Below the pieces are notes generated by a model. It ran no database searches, had not been told where the DNA came from, and was given only the letters and a program-made list of their open reading frames with translations. Position numbers and translations under genes: made by a program. From positions 1-38,061 of the forward strand of contig DATHSA010000014.1 in assembly GCA_035464675.1 (NCBI GenBank): 38,061 bases of DNA, in the 5' to 3' direction. This document shows positions 16,328 to 24,118 of this stretch, piece by piece. Origin of the DNA: JAUYIV01 sp035464675 (GTDB lineage: Bacteria > Actinomycetota > Acidimicrobiia > Spongiisociales > UBA11373). Numbering within the stretch: the first letter of the stretch is position 1; the number at the start of each line of letters is the position of its first letter.

Positions 16328-17236
16328 CTACTCCACGAACCCGAGGATTGCCTTGGCGATCTCGTCGCCGTGGGTGATCACTGCTTCGTGCCTGGCGCCC
16401 GCCAGCTCCAGCACCGTCGCGGATGGGATCAGCGACGCGGTGTCGTACTGGAGGCGAGCCTCGATCAACTGGTCGTCGGTCGGGATGATGAAGAGTGTGG
16501 GGGCCGAGATGTCACCCACCCGGTCCCGGGCATCGAACCTGAGGATGGCGAAACCGCCCTCGTAGTAGAGGTCGGTGTCGCGGTCCAGCATGTTCTGCCA
16601 CAGCCAGGCGCTGTGCTCAGGAGGAAAGGCGCCGGTTCGCATCAAGTAGGTGTGGGCGATCCGCGGCAGCATGAACCGGTCGAGCCGGGCCAGGGCCCTG
16701 CCAATGACGAAGAGCGGAACCGTGAGCGTGCGGGGCCGATCGACCGGATGGGCGGCGGTTCCGCCGAGGATCACATGTGAGGCCCGACCCGGGTGCCTCA
16801 CTGCGAACTCCTGCAGGGCCATGCCTCCCATCGAGAAGCCGACGACGGGTACGCCGGCTATCTCGAGCACATCGAACAAACGGGCGATGTCGTCGGCGAC
16901 GTCGGCGATCTCGAAACGGCCCCGGATCCGGTCCGACTTTCCATGGTTTCTCAGGTCGAGGGCGATGACGCGATGCCGCTCGGCGAGCGCAGGAATCACC
17001 TTGTGCCACGTGAAGAACCCGTCGTAGAGCCATCCGTGGAGGAGCACGATCGGAGGGCCATCGGCCGGGCCTGCCTCGCGTACGAAGAACTCGTGCCGGC
17101 CCGCCACGATGGTGCGACCGGTGGGTCCTTCCGGCCGCGACTGGATCCCCCGATGACGCGGTCCGGCCTCGGGGCCCAACAGCCGCCAGAGTGCCCATCC
17201 CGCGACCGCCGCCTTCAACATGGATCGCTTCTTCAC
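16328..17236 (-). CDS. Alpha/beta hydrolase
   Basis: 302 residues. The alpha/beta-hydrolase core begins near residue 62 with VLLHGW (oxyanion region). It continues with DLRNHGKSD, has the nucleophile elbow GFSMGG (S135), and ends with the acid region FIIPTDDQLI and the histidine in ARHEAVITHG. The N-terminal MLKAAVAGWALWRLL could be a membrane anchor or uncleaved signal. The resemblance is to esterases and haloperoxidase-like hydrolases; the substrate is unknown. The start is GTG at 17236, with an in-frame ATG at 17221 as an alternative. It follows the ferredoxin gene by 30 bp on the same strand. Confidence 0.85.
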   Translation of the reverse strand: MKKRSMLKAAVAGWALWRLLGPEAGPRHRGIQSRPEGPTGRTIVAGRHEFFVREAGPADGPPIVLLHGWLYDGFFTWHKVIPALAERHRVIALDLRNHGKSDRIRGRFEIADVADDIARLFDVLEIAGVPVVGFSMGGMALQEFAVRHPGRASHVILGGTAAHPVDRPRTLTVPLFVIGRALARLDRFMLPRIAHTYLMRTGAFPPEHSAWLWQNMLDRDTDLYYEGGFAILRFDARDRVGDISAPTLFIIPTDDQLIEARLQYDTASLIPSATVLELAGARHEAVITHGDEIAKAILGFVE

Positions 17237-17266
17237 GAGCGGAAGCCTATATCGCCGCTGGAAGCA

Positions 17267-17689
17267 CTAACCCGAGAGGTCGTCGACCGCGAAGACATGC
17301 TCCACCACCGGGGTCCCGCCGATCAGGTGCTCGTCGATGATCCTGTCGAGGACCGCTTCGGTCACCCCGCGGTACCACGTTCCGTCCGGGTACACGACCG
17401 CGATCGGCCCCTCCTCACAGATCCGCAGGCAGTCGACCTTGCTGCGCAGGACCGTCCCGGTGCCCGTCGGCGTCGGCGGAGGGTCAGCGGCCAGGTCACC
17501 GCGCCACGCAGGCGCCGGAGATGCGAGACCTGTCTCCGACAGGCGTCGCTTCAGATGGGCCCACACCCGGGCGGTCTCCTCTCTCGGGGCACACTTCGGA
17601 GTGGTCTGATCGGCACAGAGGAAGATGTGTCGTTTGAGGCGTCCTATGGACAGGGCCGAGGCGATCAGGTCGAGGCGATCGTCGCTCAC
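17267..17689 (-). CDS. Thioredoxin-like [2Fe-2S] ferredoxin
   Basis: 140 residues from a GTG that overlaps the selD stop as GTGA. Four cysteines fit the thioredoxin-fold 2Fe-2S family: C25 and C33 in FLCADQTTPKC, and C87 and C91 in DCLRICEEGP. The segment after the last cysteine, AVVYPDGTWYRGVT, is typical. A Pro/Gly/Thr-rich insertion (about 56-79) separates the halves. It should be a small electron carrier or redox sensor. Direct coupling to selD suggests a role linked to selenium or to a reductive step feeding selenide; this is inference. Confidence 0.8.
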   Translation of the reverse strand: MSDDRLDLIASALSIGRLKRHIFLCADQTTPKCAPREETARVWAHLKRRLSETGLASPAPAWRGDLAADPPPTPTGTGTVLRSKVDCLRICEEGPIAVVYPDGTWYRGVTEAVLDRIIDEHLIGGTPVVEHVFAVDDLSG

Positions 17690-18723
17690 GCCACGACCTC
17701 GACCCTGCCGGGATGCTCCGAGGTGAACCTGCCGATCATCCACGCCTCGGCACCAGACGAAGTGACGAATTGATCGACGCTGTCGGGCGGCAATGCCACC
17801 AGGAGGCCTCCACTCGTCTGAGCGTCGGCAAGGAGGATCCGGGTGCTCTCGTCGGCGTCTCCGAAGTCGGTGAACGACTCGGCATGGCGGAGGTTGCGAC
17901 GGGTGCCCCCAGGCACTACGCCCTCGTCGGCGAGACCGCGGGCACCGGGCAGGAGGGGGACCGTCGACGCCTCGATCCGAGCGCCCACCTCGCCGAGCAT
18001 CTCGCCGAGGTGCCCCAGGAGGCCGAACCCGGTGACGTCGGTGGCGGCCGACGCGCCGGCCTCCACCGCAGCCGCCCCGGCGGCGTCGTTCAGGCGGACC
18101 ATCGAGCGCACAGCGGCGTCACGATCGCCGGCGTCGACGATGCCGCGCTTGATGGCCGTCGACACCAGTCCGGTGCCGATCGGCTTCGTCACCACGATGG
18201 CGTCCCCGTCCCGGGCACCACGGTTCCGCAGGATTCGGCCCGGGTCGACCACCCCGGTGACCGCCATTCCATACTTCGGTTCGGGATCGTCGACCGAGTG
18301 CCCGCCGACGATCGTGACACCGGCGCCCCGGAGGACCTCGCCGGCGCCCCCGATCACTCGGCTCAGGAGACTGAACGGCAGCGAGTCTCTGGGCCAGGCG
18401 ACGATCTGGAGAACGGTCAAGGGCGTCGCGCCCATCGCGTAGATGTCGGACAGAGCGTTCGCCGCCGTGATCCGCCCCCAGTCCTCCGGTTCATCGACGA
18501 TCGGGGTGAAGAAGTCGACCGTCTGCACGATCGCGAGGTCGTCGCGCAGCCGGTAGACCCCGGCGTCGTCCGACGACTCGATCCCGACGATCAGATCAGG
18601 AGCCGTGACGGGGACCGCGTCGTCCAAGCCGCCGAGGATCTCCGCGAGTTCGTAGGGGGCCAGCTTGCACGCGCACCCTGCGCCGTGTGAGTACGAGGTG
18701 AGACGCGGCTCCGTGGTGGTCAT
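17686..18723 (-). CDS. selD: Selenide, water dikinase
   Basis: 345 residues. SelD makes selenophosphate from selenide and ATP. The N-terminal loop SHGAGCACK has C17 and K20 at the same positions as E. coli SelD, so this is the cysteine form, not a selenoprotein. Other family features are IVQTVDFFTPIVDEPEDWGRI, NALSDIYAMGATPLT, GGHSVDDPEPKYGMAVTG, ATDVTGFGLLGHL and ADAQTSGGLL. The ATG at 18723 begins the normal N terminus. No selA, selB, selenouridine synthase or tRNA-Sec is visible here, so the selenophosphate user is unknown. A perfect inverted repeat lies 22 bases before the start. Confidence 0.95.
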   Translation of the reverse strand: MTTTEPRLTSYSHGAGCACKLAPYELAEILGGLDDAVPVTAPDLIVGIESSDDAGVYRLRDDLAIVQTVDFFTPIVDEPEDWGRITAANALSDIYAMGATPLTVLQIVAWPRDSLPFSLLSRVIGGAGEVLRGAGVTIVGGHSVDDPEPKYGMAVTGVVDPGRILRNRGARDGDAIVVTKPIGTGLVSTAIKRGIVDAGDRDAAVRSMVRLNDAAGAAAVEAGASAATDVTGFGLLGHLGEMLGEVGARIEASTVPLLPGARGLADEGVVPGGTRRNLRHAESFTDFGDADESTRILLADAQTSGGLLVALPPDSVDQFVTSSGAEAWMIGRFTSEHPGRVEVVA

Positions 18724-18745
18724 GGGGGTGTGAGTGTACGAGAGG

Positions 18746-18766
18746 GCCGGATCCGCTCGATCCGGC
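18746..18766 (-). promoter_or_regulatory. Perfect inverted repeat in the selD leader
   Basis: GCCGGATC and GATCCGGC are separated by a 5-nt loop, 22 bases upstream of the selD ATG. It could be an operator or a leader hairpin. The rest of the 261-bp region between selD and the divergent acyl-CoA dehydrogenase gene holds no gene, tRNA or recognisable riboswitch. Confidence 0.35.
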
Positions 18767-18984
18767 ACGCGCTGCTCCCGACCCGGTGCACGGAGGCCTT
18801 CGCCCCTGTCCGCGTACCCGCTCGGCGCAGGATGCTTCTCGCTGCGGAGGTGTGTCGACGTGGCGAGCCACACCACATCCGGGGCCGTCGAACGGCGTCT
18901 CTTCTCGGGATCTGACCTGGCTAAGTCCTGCCGACCAACGCCCCTACCGATCGTCCAGACCGCGTCCCTAACCTGCTGTCCGCG

Positions 18985-20184
18985 ATGGACATAGAAGCCT
19001 TTCGATCAGAGGCCCGGGCGTGGCTGGAGGCCAACGTCCCGCGTCGAAGCGGTGACGACAATCCAGCGGCGATCTTCGTGGAGCGCCCCGACGAGGACGC
19101 CTACGTGGCCCGCGCCCGGGAATGGCAGGCACGCCTCGCCGACGCGGGCTGGGCGGGTCTGACGTGGCCGGAGGAGTACGGAGGCCGCGGACTCGGCCCT
19201 ATCCATCAGATCGTCTGGACCCAGGAGGCGGCGATCTACGACCTGCCCACGGACATCTTCGGTATCGGGATCGGGATGGCCGGCCCGACGATCCTCTCCT
19301 GGGGAACCCTCGAGCAGAAGGACCGCTGGCTGCCCCCGATGCTGCGCGGTGAGGAGATCTGGTGCCAGTGGTTCTCCGAGCCGAACGCCGGCAGCGACGT
19401 CGCCTCGGTACAGACTCGAGCGACCAGGGACGGCGAGGAGTGGATCGTCAACGGGCAGAAGGTGTGGACCAGCGGGGCCCACTACTCGAAGTGGGGCATG
19501 CTCCTGGCCCGCACCGACCCTGATGCATCGAAGCACGACGGTCTCACCTACTTCGGGATCGACATGGAGCAGCCGGGGATCGAGGTGCGTCCGCTTCGCC
19601 AGATGACCGGCGGCAGCAACTTCAACGAGGTCTACCTCTCGGACGCCCGGGTGTCCAACGACGACATCGTCGGGGGGATCGGCATGGGGTGGGCGGTGGC
19701 GCTCACGACTCTGATGAACGAACGCACCTCGATAGGAGCACTGGGCGGCCTGGCAGGAGCATCGGGCAACGATGCCCTGAGTCGTCTGGTGGAGGAATCG
19801 GCCAAGGCGTCGGGGCGGGATCCGCTCGACGCCGTCACCCGGGACCGGCTCACCGACATCATCATCCGCTCCAAGGTCCTCCAGTTCCACGCCGGCCGCA
19901 TCATCTCCAGACTGGCGGATGGCGAGATCCCCACGGCGGAGGGCTCAGCGGCGAAGCTCGTCCTCACCACACTCCTCGATCGACTCGCCAACCTCGCACT
20001 CGAGCTCCAGGGCCCCCGCGGGATGCTTGCCGGTGATGACGCCCTGGCCGGCGGAACCTGGGCCCTCGCCTTCCTGGGCTACCCCGGCATCAAGATCGCC
20101 GGCGGATCGGACGAGATCATGCGCAACATCATCGGTGAAAGGGTCCTGGACCTGCCCAGAGAGCCCAAGGCAGCGAGCAGCTGA
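18985..20184 (+). CDS. Acyl-CoA dehydrogenase
   Basis: 399 residues, the usual length. It oxidises an acyl-CoA to the enoyl-CoA with FAD and passes electrons to ETF. The N-terminal helical domain contains GWAGLTWPEEYGGRG. The FAD/substrate region WCQWFSEPNAGSDVASV is diagnostic, followed by NGQKVWTSGAH. The C-terminal end has IKIAGGSDEIMRNIIGERVL, typical of actinobacterial FadE proteins. Chain-length specificity cannot be told. The ATG at 18985 lies close to TAACCT (18967-18972), so the leader is short. The gene stands alone and is divergent from selD. Confidence 0.92.
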   Translation: MDIEAFRSEARAWLEANVPRRSGDDNPAAIFVERPDEDAYVARAREWQARLADAGWAGLTWPEEYGGRGLGPIHQIVWTQEAAIYDLPTDIFGIGIGMAGPTILSWGTLEQKDRWLPPMLRGEEIWCQWFSEPNAGSDVASVQTRATRDGEEWIVNGQKVWTSGAHYSKWGMLLARTDPDASKHDGLTYFGIDMEQPGIEVRPLRQMTGGSNFNEVYLSDARVSNDDIVGGIGMGWAVALTTLMNERTSIGALGGLAGASGNDALSRLVEESAKASGRDPLDAVTRDRLTDIIIRSKVLQFHAGRIISRLADGEIPTAEGSAAKLVLTTLLDRLANLALELQGPRGMLAGDDALAGGTWALAFLGYPGIKIAGGSDEIMRNIIGERVLDLPREPKAASS

Positions 20185-20234
20185 CGAGGCCCTCCCGCCT
20201 CCCGCAAGAGGGGGACCGGAGTCTGTCCAACACG

Positions 20235-20302
20235 GCCAGGCACGGGGCAGGGGCCCCATGCTCTGGAGGAGGGCGGGGATGGGGCCCCGCCCGGGTCTGG
20301 CC
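20235..20302. other. Structured GC-rich segment after the acyl-CoA dehydrogenase gene
   Basis: GGCCAG (20235-20240) can pair with CTGGCC (20297-20302), enclosing a hairpin with GGGCGGGG (20271-20278) against CCCCGCCC (20285-20292). It lies 50 bases after the dehydrogenase stop and upstream of the small-RNA promoter. It may be the terminator of the dehydrogenase gene; no U-tract is present. Confidence 0.4.
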
Positions 20303-20315
20303 AGCAGGGCTCGAA

Positions 20316-20343
20316 TTGCCCAACACTCGACCGTCGCTAGTCT
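20316..20343 (+). promoter_or_regulatory. Candidate promoter of the small RNA
   Basis: TTGCCC (20316-20321) and TAGTCT (20338-20343) are 16 bases apart. They lie in an otherwise gene-free stretch, so the predicted transcript would begin near 20350 without any start codon and ribosome site in good context. Confidence 0.45.
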
Positions 20344-20349
20344 CCCGCC

Positions 20350-20453
20350 CTCGGTGCCTATGGCACCCACCCCGCAGGTCCTCGTGCCCCCCTCGAGGGC
20401 CTGCCACCCACCGGATCGGCCCGGGGTCGGCAACGACCCCGGGCCGATTCCTT
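20350..20453 (+). ncRNA. Candidate small RNA with a C6 hairpin loop
   Basis: Three consecutive hairpins follow the promoter. Hairpin 1 (20353-20367) is GGTGCC-TAT-GGCACC. Hairpin 2 (20374-20404) has an 11-bp stem with one G-U pair and a 9-nt loop TGCCCCCCT. Hairpin 3 (20415-20448) is a perfect 15-bp stem capped by the GNRA tetraloop GCAA, followed by TTCCTTC, and looks like a terminator. The single-stranded linkers (CCACCCC, CACCCACC) are also C-rich. Exposed C-rich segments are typical of small RNAs that bind G-rich ribosome sites. Actinobacterial 6C RNA has two hairpins with six-C loops; here only one such loop is seen, so this may be a relative or a separate RNA. Confidence 0.5.
20415..20448 (+). 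terminator. GNRA-capped 15-bp hairpin terminator
   Basis: A perfect stem from ATCGGCCCGGGGTCG to its complement with loop GCAA. A moderately pyrimidine-rich TTCCTTC follows. It ends the candidate small RNA and isolates mgtE from upstream transcription. Confidence 0.6.
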
Positions 20454-20524
20454 CACCCGGGCGGACATCGCCCGCCGTAGCCGTCCCCCGTCCACACCCG
20501 GGCAGAGTCCGACGTCGACTCTCT

Positions 20525-20559
20525 GCTGGCGGCTGGAGACTGGACGCTGGGGGCTCCTC
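20525..20559. repeat. Heptad repeat upstream of mgtE
   Basis: Five 7-mers in phase: GCTGGCG, GCTGGAG, ACTGGAC, GCTGGGG, GCTCCTC. The first four share the core CTGG at the same phase. It sits 16 bases before the mgtE ATG, in the presumed leader. It differs in sequence from the GGGTAAC-type elements but has the same seven-base phasing. Confidence 0.45.
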
Positions 20560-20574
20560 GTACACTCGGCCCCC

Positions 20575-21951
20575 ATGAAGCTCCGTCTCCGCCGCCCCCG
20601 GGACCTCGCCCTCGCCCTGCGCGATCTGGCGCGGCGGCGGCCGCGCGCGGCGGAGCAGTACCTCGACGCCCACGAAGAGGAATGGGCATCTCTCGCCGAA
20701 GCAGATCCACACGACGCCGCGGACATCCTCGAGGCGATCGACGAGGAGGCTGCGGCCGAGCTGATCTCCGACCTGGCGCCGACAGAGGCTGCCGACGTCC
20801 TGGAGGAGATGCGCAACGAGGCTGCCGCCGACGTCCTCGAAGAACTTCCCCCGGCCGACGCCGCCGGCGTCGTCGCCGAGCTCGCCGCTCACGAGGCCGC
20901 CGACATCGTCGAGCACCTCGAAGCCGAGGCGAGGACCGCGATCTTCGAGGAGCTGCCGGACGAGCACGTCGACGACATCCTCGACCTGCTCAAGTACGCG
21001 CCCGACTCCGCTGGCGGGTTGATGGCCACCGATCCAGCATCGCTGCCGGTGGGCATCTCCACCGGCGAGGCGATCGAGGCGCTGCGCCGCCTCCACGAGA
21101 CCATCGAGGACCTCAATTACGTCTATGTCGTCGACGAGGGAGGGCGCCTGGTCGGCGTCGTGTCGTTCCGGGAGCTGGTGTTCGCCAGGCCGATGACCCC
21201 ACTCGACGAGGTGATGATCACCAATCCGGTGGCGGTTCGTCCCGAGGCAGACCGGGAGGCCGTCGCAGAGCTCATCCGTCGCTACACCCTGCTCGCCATG
21301 CCCGTCGTGGATCACCGGGGGGTCCTGATCGGACTCGTGACGGTCGACGACGTGATCGAAGCGGTGCAGCTCGAGGCGACCGAGGACATCGCTGCCATGG
21401 TCGGCGCCGGCGTCGAGGAGACCATCTATACGCCGCTCTTCACGTCGGTACGGCACCGGCTTCCCTGGATCGCGGTGAACCTGGCGACCGCATTGCTGGT
21501 GACTCTCGTCATCACTCGGTTCGAGTCGATCATCGAGCAGTTCGCCGTCCTGGCGGCCTACATGCCCGTGGTGGCATCGGTGGGCGGAAACGCCGGGGCC
21601 CAGAGCCAGGCGGTGGTCATCCGGGCCATGGCGGTGGAAGGCATCCCGGTCCAACTGGCGCGCAAGGTGATGAAGCGCAACATGCTCATCGGGCTCGTGA
21701 ACGGCGTCGCCGTGGCCATCCTCGCCGGAGCCATCGGGCTCGTGTTCACGGGCGACTTGGGGATCGCCCTGGTGCTGGGCCTCGCCGCCCAGGTGAATCT
21801 CTTCATCGCCAGCATCGCCGGAAGCGGGATACCGCTGCTGCTGGAGCGCCTCGGCCAGGACCCGGCTCTCGCCTCGAACATCTTCCTGACGATGATCACC
21901 GACCTGGTCGGCTTCGGAGGGTTCCTGGCCATCGCGCAGGCGCTGCTGTAG
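20575..21951 (+). CDS. mgtE: Magnesium transporter MgtE
   Basis: 458 residues. MgtE is a Mg2+-gated Mg2+ channel of the cytoplasmic membrane. The acidic N domain (about 20-135) repeats patterns such as ADILEAIDEEAAAELI and ADVLEELPPADAAGVV. Two CBS domains follow (about 140-260), with SAGGLMATD, and then five membrane helices. The pore helix region is VVASVGGNAGAQSQAVVIRAM and the last helices contain FLTMITDLVGFGGFL, both typical. The ATG is at 20575. No M-box (ykoK) riboswitch could be recognised in the 390-bp upstream region. That region instead holds a structured segment, the candidate small RNA and a heptad repeat. Confidence 0.95.
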   Translation: MKLRLRRPRDLALALRDLARRRPRAAEQYLDAHEEEWASLAEADPHDAADILEAIDEEAAAELISDLAPTEAADVLEEMRNEAAADVLEELPPADAAGVVAELAAHEAADIVEHLEAEARTAIFEELPDEHVDDILDLLKYAPDSAGGLMATDPASLPVGISTGEAIEALRRLHETIEDLNYVYVVDEGGRLVGVVSFRELVFARPMTPLDEVMITNPVAVRPEADREAVAELIRRYTLLAMPVVDHRGVLIGLVTVDDVIEAVQLEATEDIAAMVGAGVEETIYTPLFTSVRHRLPWIAVNLATALLVTLVITRFESIIEQFAVLAAYMPVVASVGGNAGAQSQAVVIRAMAVEGIPVQLARKVMKRNMLIGLVNGVAVAILAGAIGLVFTGDLGIALVLGLAAQVNLFIASIAGSGIPLLLERLGQDPALASNIFLTMITDLVGFGGFLAIAQALL

Positions 21952-21980
21952 ATGCTCGACCCGCATCGCCTCAGCTGAAT

Positions 21981-22051
21981 CGTTGCCCGTTGCCCGTTCC
22001 CCCGAGTGCGCTTCTTACCGGCAACGGGTGACGGGGAACCGGTGACGACCG
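21981..22051. repeat. Heptad-repeat inverted arms between mgtE and the 137-residue protein gene
   Basis: The left arm holds CGTTGCC, CGTTGCC and CGTTCCC (21981-22001). The right arm holds ACCGGCA, ACGGGTG, ACGGGGA, ACCGGTG and ACGACCG (22017-22051). The arms pair over about 19 positions with two G-U pairs and two mismatches around a roughly 20-nt loop. It lies between convergent genes and could terminate both. Confidence 0.65.
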
Positions 22052-22065
22052 CCGGCGAGGGGCGG

Positions 22066-22479
22066 TCAGTCGCTCTCCAGCCACTCCTCGTAGGAGACAC
22101 CCTCCATCCATTCTTCGAAGCGGGCCGCACGGAACCGCGCCTTGGCCTCGTCGAAGAGCCCGGGGTCGGGGTCGCGACGGAGCGCGTTCATCACGAGCTC
22201 CAGCTGGGCCTCCCAGGCGCGGGCGCCCAGGGCCTCGTCCACACCATTGCGCCAGTCGGGCAGCGCGCGCTCCCTGGACGACCAATACGTGGAGAGCTTG
22301 CGGGCCGACCGGACCACGCGGCGCAACACCTTCCCGTCGTCCTTTGTCACGACCGGTCCGAGCGTCTCTGACACCCCGCCGAGCCATTCCTGCAGTGCGG
22401 CGTCGTCGATGGACGCCGGAGCCTCCACCGACCGCCGGTACAGGTCGTCGATGGCCCCGACAGCGGCGAGAACGCTCAC
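22066..22479 (-). CDS. Conserved-looking small helical protein downstream of pckA
   Basis: 137 residues, not recognised. It is acidic and helix-rich, with no signal peptide or membrane segment. Notable segments are DDGKVLRRVVRSARKL, STYWSSRERALPDW and a tryptophan-rich end FEEWMEGVSYEEWLE. Its GTG start overlaps the pckA stop as GTGA, so it is made together with PckA and may bind or modulate it, or simply share regulation. The heptad hairpin at 21981-22051 lies just past its stop. Confidence 0.6.
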   Translation of the reverse strand: MSVLAAVGAIDDLYRRSVEAPASIDDAALQEWLGGVSETLGPVVTKDDGKVLRRVVRSARKLSTYWSSRERALPDWRNGVDEALGARAWEAQLELVMNALRRDPDPGLFDEAKARFRAARFEEWMEGVSYEEWLESD

Positions 22480-23987
22480 ACCTGGTCGGCGATCTCCTGG
22501 CGGAGATCCGGGTACGCCGCCATGTGCGCGCGGCGATCGGCATGCAGGGCCGTCACCAGGGCGTCATACTCGGTCGTCCGGTTCTGGTTCTCATACAGGA
22601 TGCGGGGCCGAAGAACGCCCGGTTCCTCGATGCCCGGCACCGACGTCGCCACCTCGTAGCCGAAATCCGGATCGTGCTCCCACTCGATCACGCCGGCCGC
22701 AATCGCCGCGACGATCCTCGCCGACATCTCGGGGGTGATCTTGTGGGAGCCGTCACCCGGCCCTCCCACCCGCCCGGTGTTGAGGACGTAGACCGAGAGG
22801 TCGCAGGTGTCGAGGATCTCCCGCAAGCGGTTGGCCTGCCACTCGTGCCGATACGCGAAGAACGGGTTCGTGCCGGGGACGCGAAGAAACTTGCCCGCCT
22901 CGGCCTTGCCGCCGGCGCTCGTGCCCTGGGTCTCACCCAGCATGAAGTACGCAGCCGCCTGGTCCCTGGTGAGCCGGGCCACGGCCGGAATGGTGCTGTC
23001 GTTGCGGTTCAGGAGAAGCATGAAGTCGGCCGTGTCGACATTCGCGGGCGCGAGGAAGCCGGGAATGTCGTCGGCGGCTATGACGGCCCTGCTGTTCTCG
23101 GTGTGCGACCGGTCGTGGAAGTCCACCCGGCCCTCGGAGTCGACGGCGACGTTCTCCAGGTACGAGCCGGGTTGGGTGGCGCCATGCCACACGGCGGGCT
23201 CCGACTCCGGGGTGAGGCCGTAGACCTTTGCGAACGTGCCGTTCTCCGTCCCGTACACCTTTGCGCCGGGGAAGAGCGCCACGAAGTCGTCCTGTACCGG
23301 TGCGCCACCCCCGGTCTGTGAGAAGGTGGTCGTCGTCTTCCCCGTCCCGGACAGCCCGACCACGAGACCCACCCTGCGGCCCCCTTCGCCGTCGAGGACC
23401 TTGAGCCCACTGTGCAGGGCGAGCCCCCCGCGCCGGTACATGGCGGCGTCCCACATCCGGAGCCCGCCCATCTTCGACTCACCGAAGTAGTCGGCGTTGA
23501 GCACCCGGGTCACACCGGCCTCGAGATCGACTGCGATGACCCGGTCGTCCGGGTACCCCGGCGCCTGCAGCGATGGCGTGTAGATGACGCGAAGTTCGGG
23601 CTCGGCTTCGTCATCGGCAGGGAAGTAGAGGATCCGCTGCTTGGCGGCGATGTTGGCGAACTCCTTCTCGATCACCAACCGTGCCCGCATCCGGGCGTCG
23701 CCGTGGTCGCCGATGTACCCGTCGATCGTCACGACATCCTTGCCGGCGAGATGCTCGTCCTGGCGCCGTGCCAGATCGTCGAAGGCGGCGCGGGTGATCG
23801 TCGGATCGGTGTGCTCCGAAGGATCGTCGGTCACGATGAATGTGGACTGCTTCGAGCGGGCGGTGACCCGGGTGATGACATCGAGGTTGCCGAACTCTGT
23901 GAGGTGGCTCGTCGGTTGTGCATCGGTCAACGCGCGGAGTTCCGCAGGGCCGGGATTGGCCAGCACCGAACGCGCCTTCACTTCCAA
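22476..23987 (-). CDS. pckA: Phosphoenolpyruvate carboxykinase (ATP)
   Basis: 503 residues. It converts oxaloacetate and ATP to phosphoenolpyruvate, CO2 and ADP, the first step of gluconeogenesis. The P-loop is GLSGTGKTT (211-219, K217). Other ATP-type features are YFGESKMGGLRMWDAAMYRRG, the metal region VQDDFVALF, TENSRAVI and the RLTRDQAAAYFMLGETQGTSAG stretch. Many actinobacteria use the GTP-dependent, unrelated-sequence enzyme, so the ATP type is worth noting. The start is TTG at 23987 with GGGAG seven bases upstream; a GTG two codons later is the alternative. It is coupled to the 137-residue gene. Confidence 0.93.
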   Translation of the reverse strand: MEVKARSVLANPGPAELRALTDAQPTSHLTEFGNLDVITRVTARSKQSTFIVTDDPSEHTDPTITRAAFDDLARRQDEHLAGKDVVTIDGYIGDHGDARMRARLVIEKEFANIAAKQRILYFPADDEAEPELRVIYTPSLQAPGYPDDRVIAVDLEAGVTRVLNADYFGESKMGGLRMWDAAMYRRGGLALHSGLKVLDGEGGRRVGLVVGLSGTGKTTTTFSQTGGGAPVQDDFVALFPGAKVYGTENGTFAKVYGLTPESEPAVWHGATQPGSYLENVAVDSEGRVDFHDRSHTENSRAVIAADDIPGFLAPANVDTADFMLLLNRNDSTIPAVARLTRDQAAAYFMLGETQGTSAGGKAEAGKFLRVPGTNPFFAYRHEWQANRLREILDTCDLSVYVLNTGRVGGPGDGSHKITPEMSARIVAAIAAGVIEWEHDPDFGYEVATSVPGIEEPGVLRPRILYENQNRTTEYDALVTALHADRRAHMAAYPDLRQEIADQV

Positions 23988-24078
23988 AGTCGGACTCCCA
24001 AGGTCGGGCCGGAAGCGTCAGTCTATGGGGTTCGCGAGACGCATCCGCCAGGAGGTGACAGCCGACCGCGAGGGCAGG

Positions 24079-24118
24079 GGGCTGAAGAGTCACGGGCGAC
24101 GAGCAACGGATTCAGCCC
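24079..24118. repeat. Hairpin with heptad repeat between pckA and the aminotransferase gene
   Basis: GGGCTGAA (24079-24086) and TTCAGCCC (24111-24118) pair perfectly. The loop carries CACGGGC, GACGAGC and AACGGAT in heptad phase. The right arm overlaps the aminotransferase stop codon. On the minus strand it lies between the end of that gene and pckA, fitting a terminator. Confidence 0.5.

Noticed and set aside
18724..18984. Search for a tRNA-Sec or SECIS-like element next to selD.
   Set aside because: No UCA anticodon loop, long variable arm or T-loop could be found. SelD itself has Cys17, not an in-frame TGA.
20185..20574. Possible Mg2+ riboswitch (M-box) before mgtE.
   Set aside because: The structured parts do not show the conserved M-box elements. 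They fit a terminated small RNA better.
19945..21966. Very long antisense ORF (673 codons) opposite mgtE and the acyl-CoA dehydrogenase gene.
   Set aside because: It is rich in Gln, His, Asp and Arg with no domain, and mirrors the codon pattern of the GC-rich genes on the other strand. The same holds for long antisense frames over 5431-6690, 6943-8064, 13643-14866 and 33614-36295.
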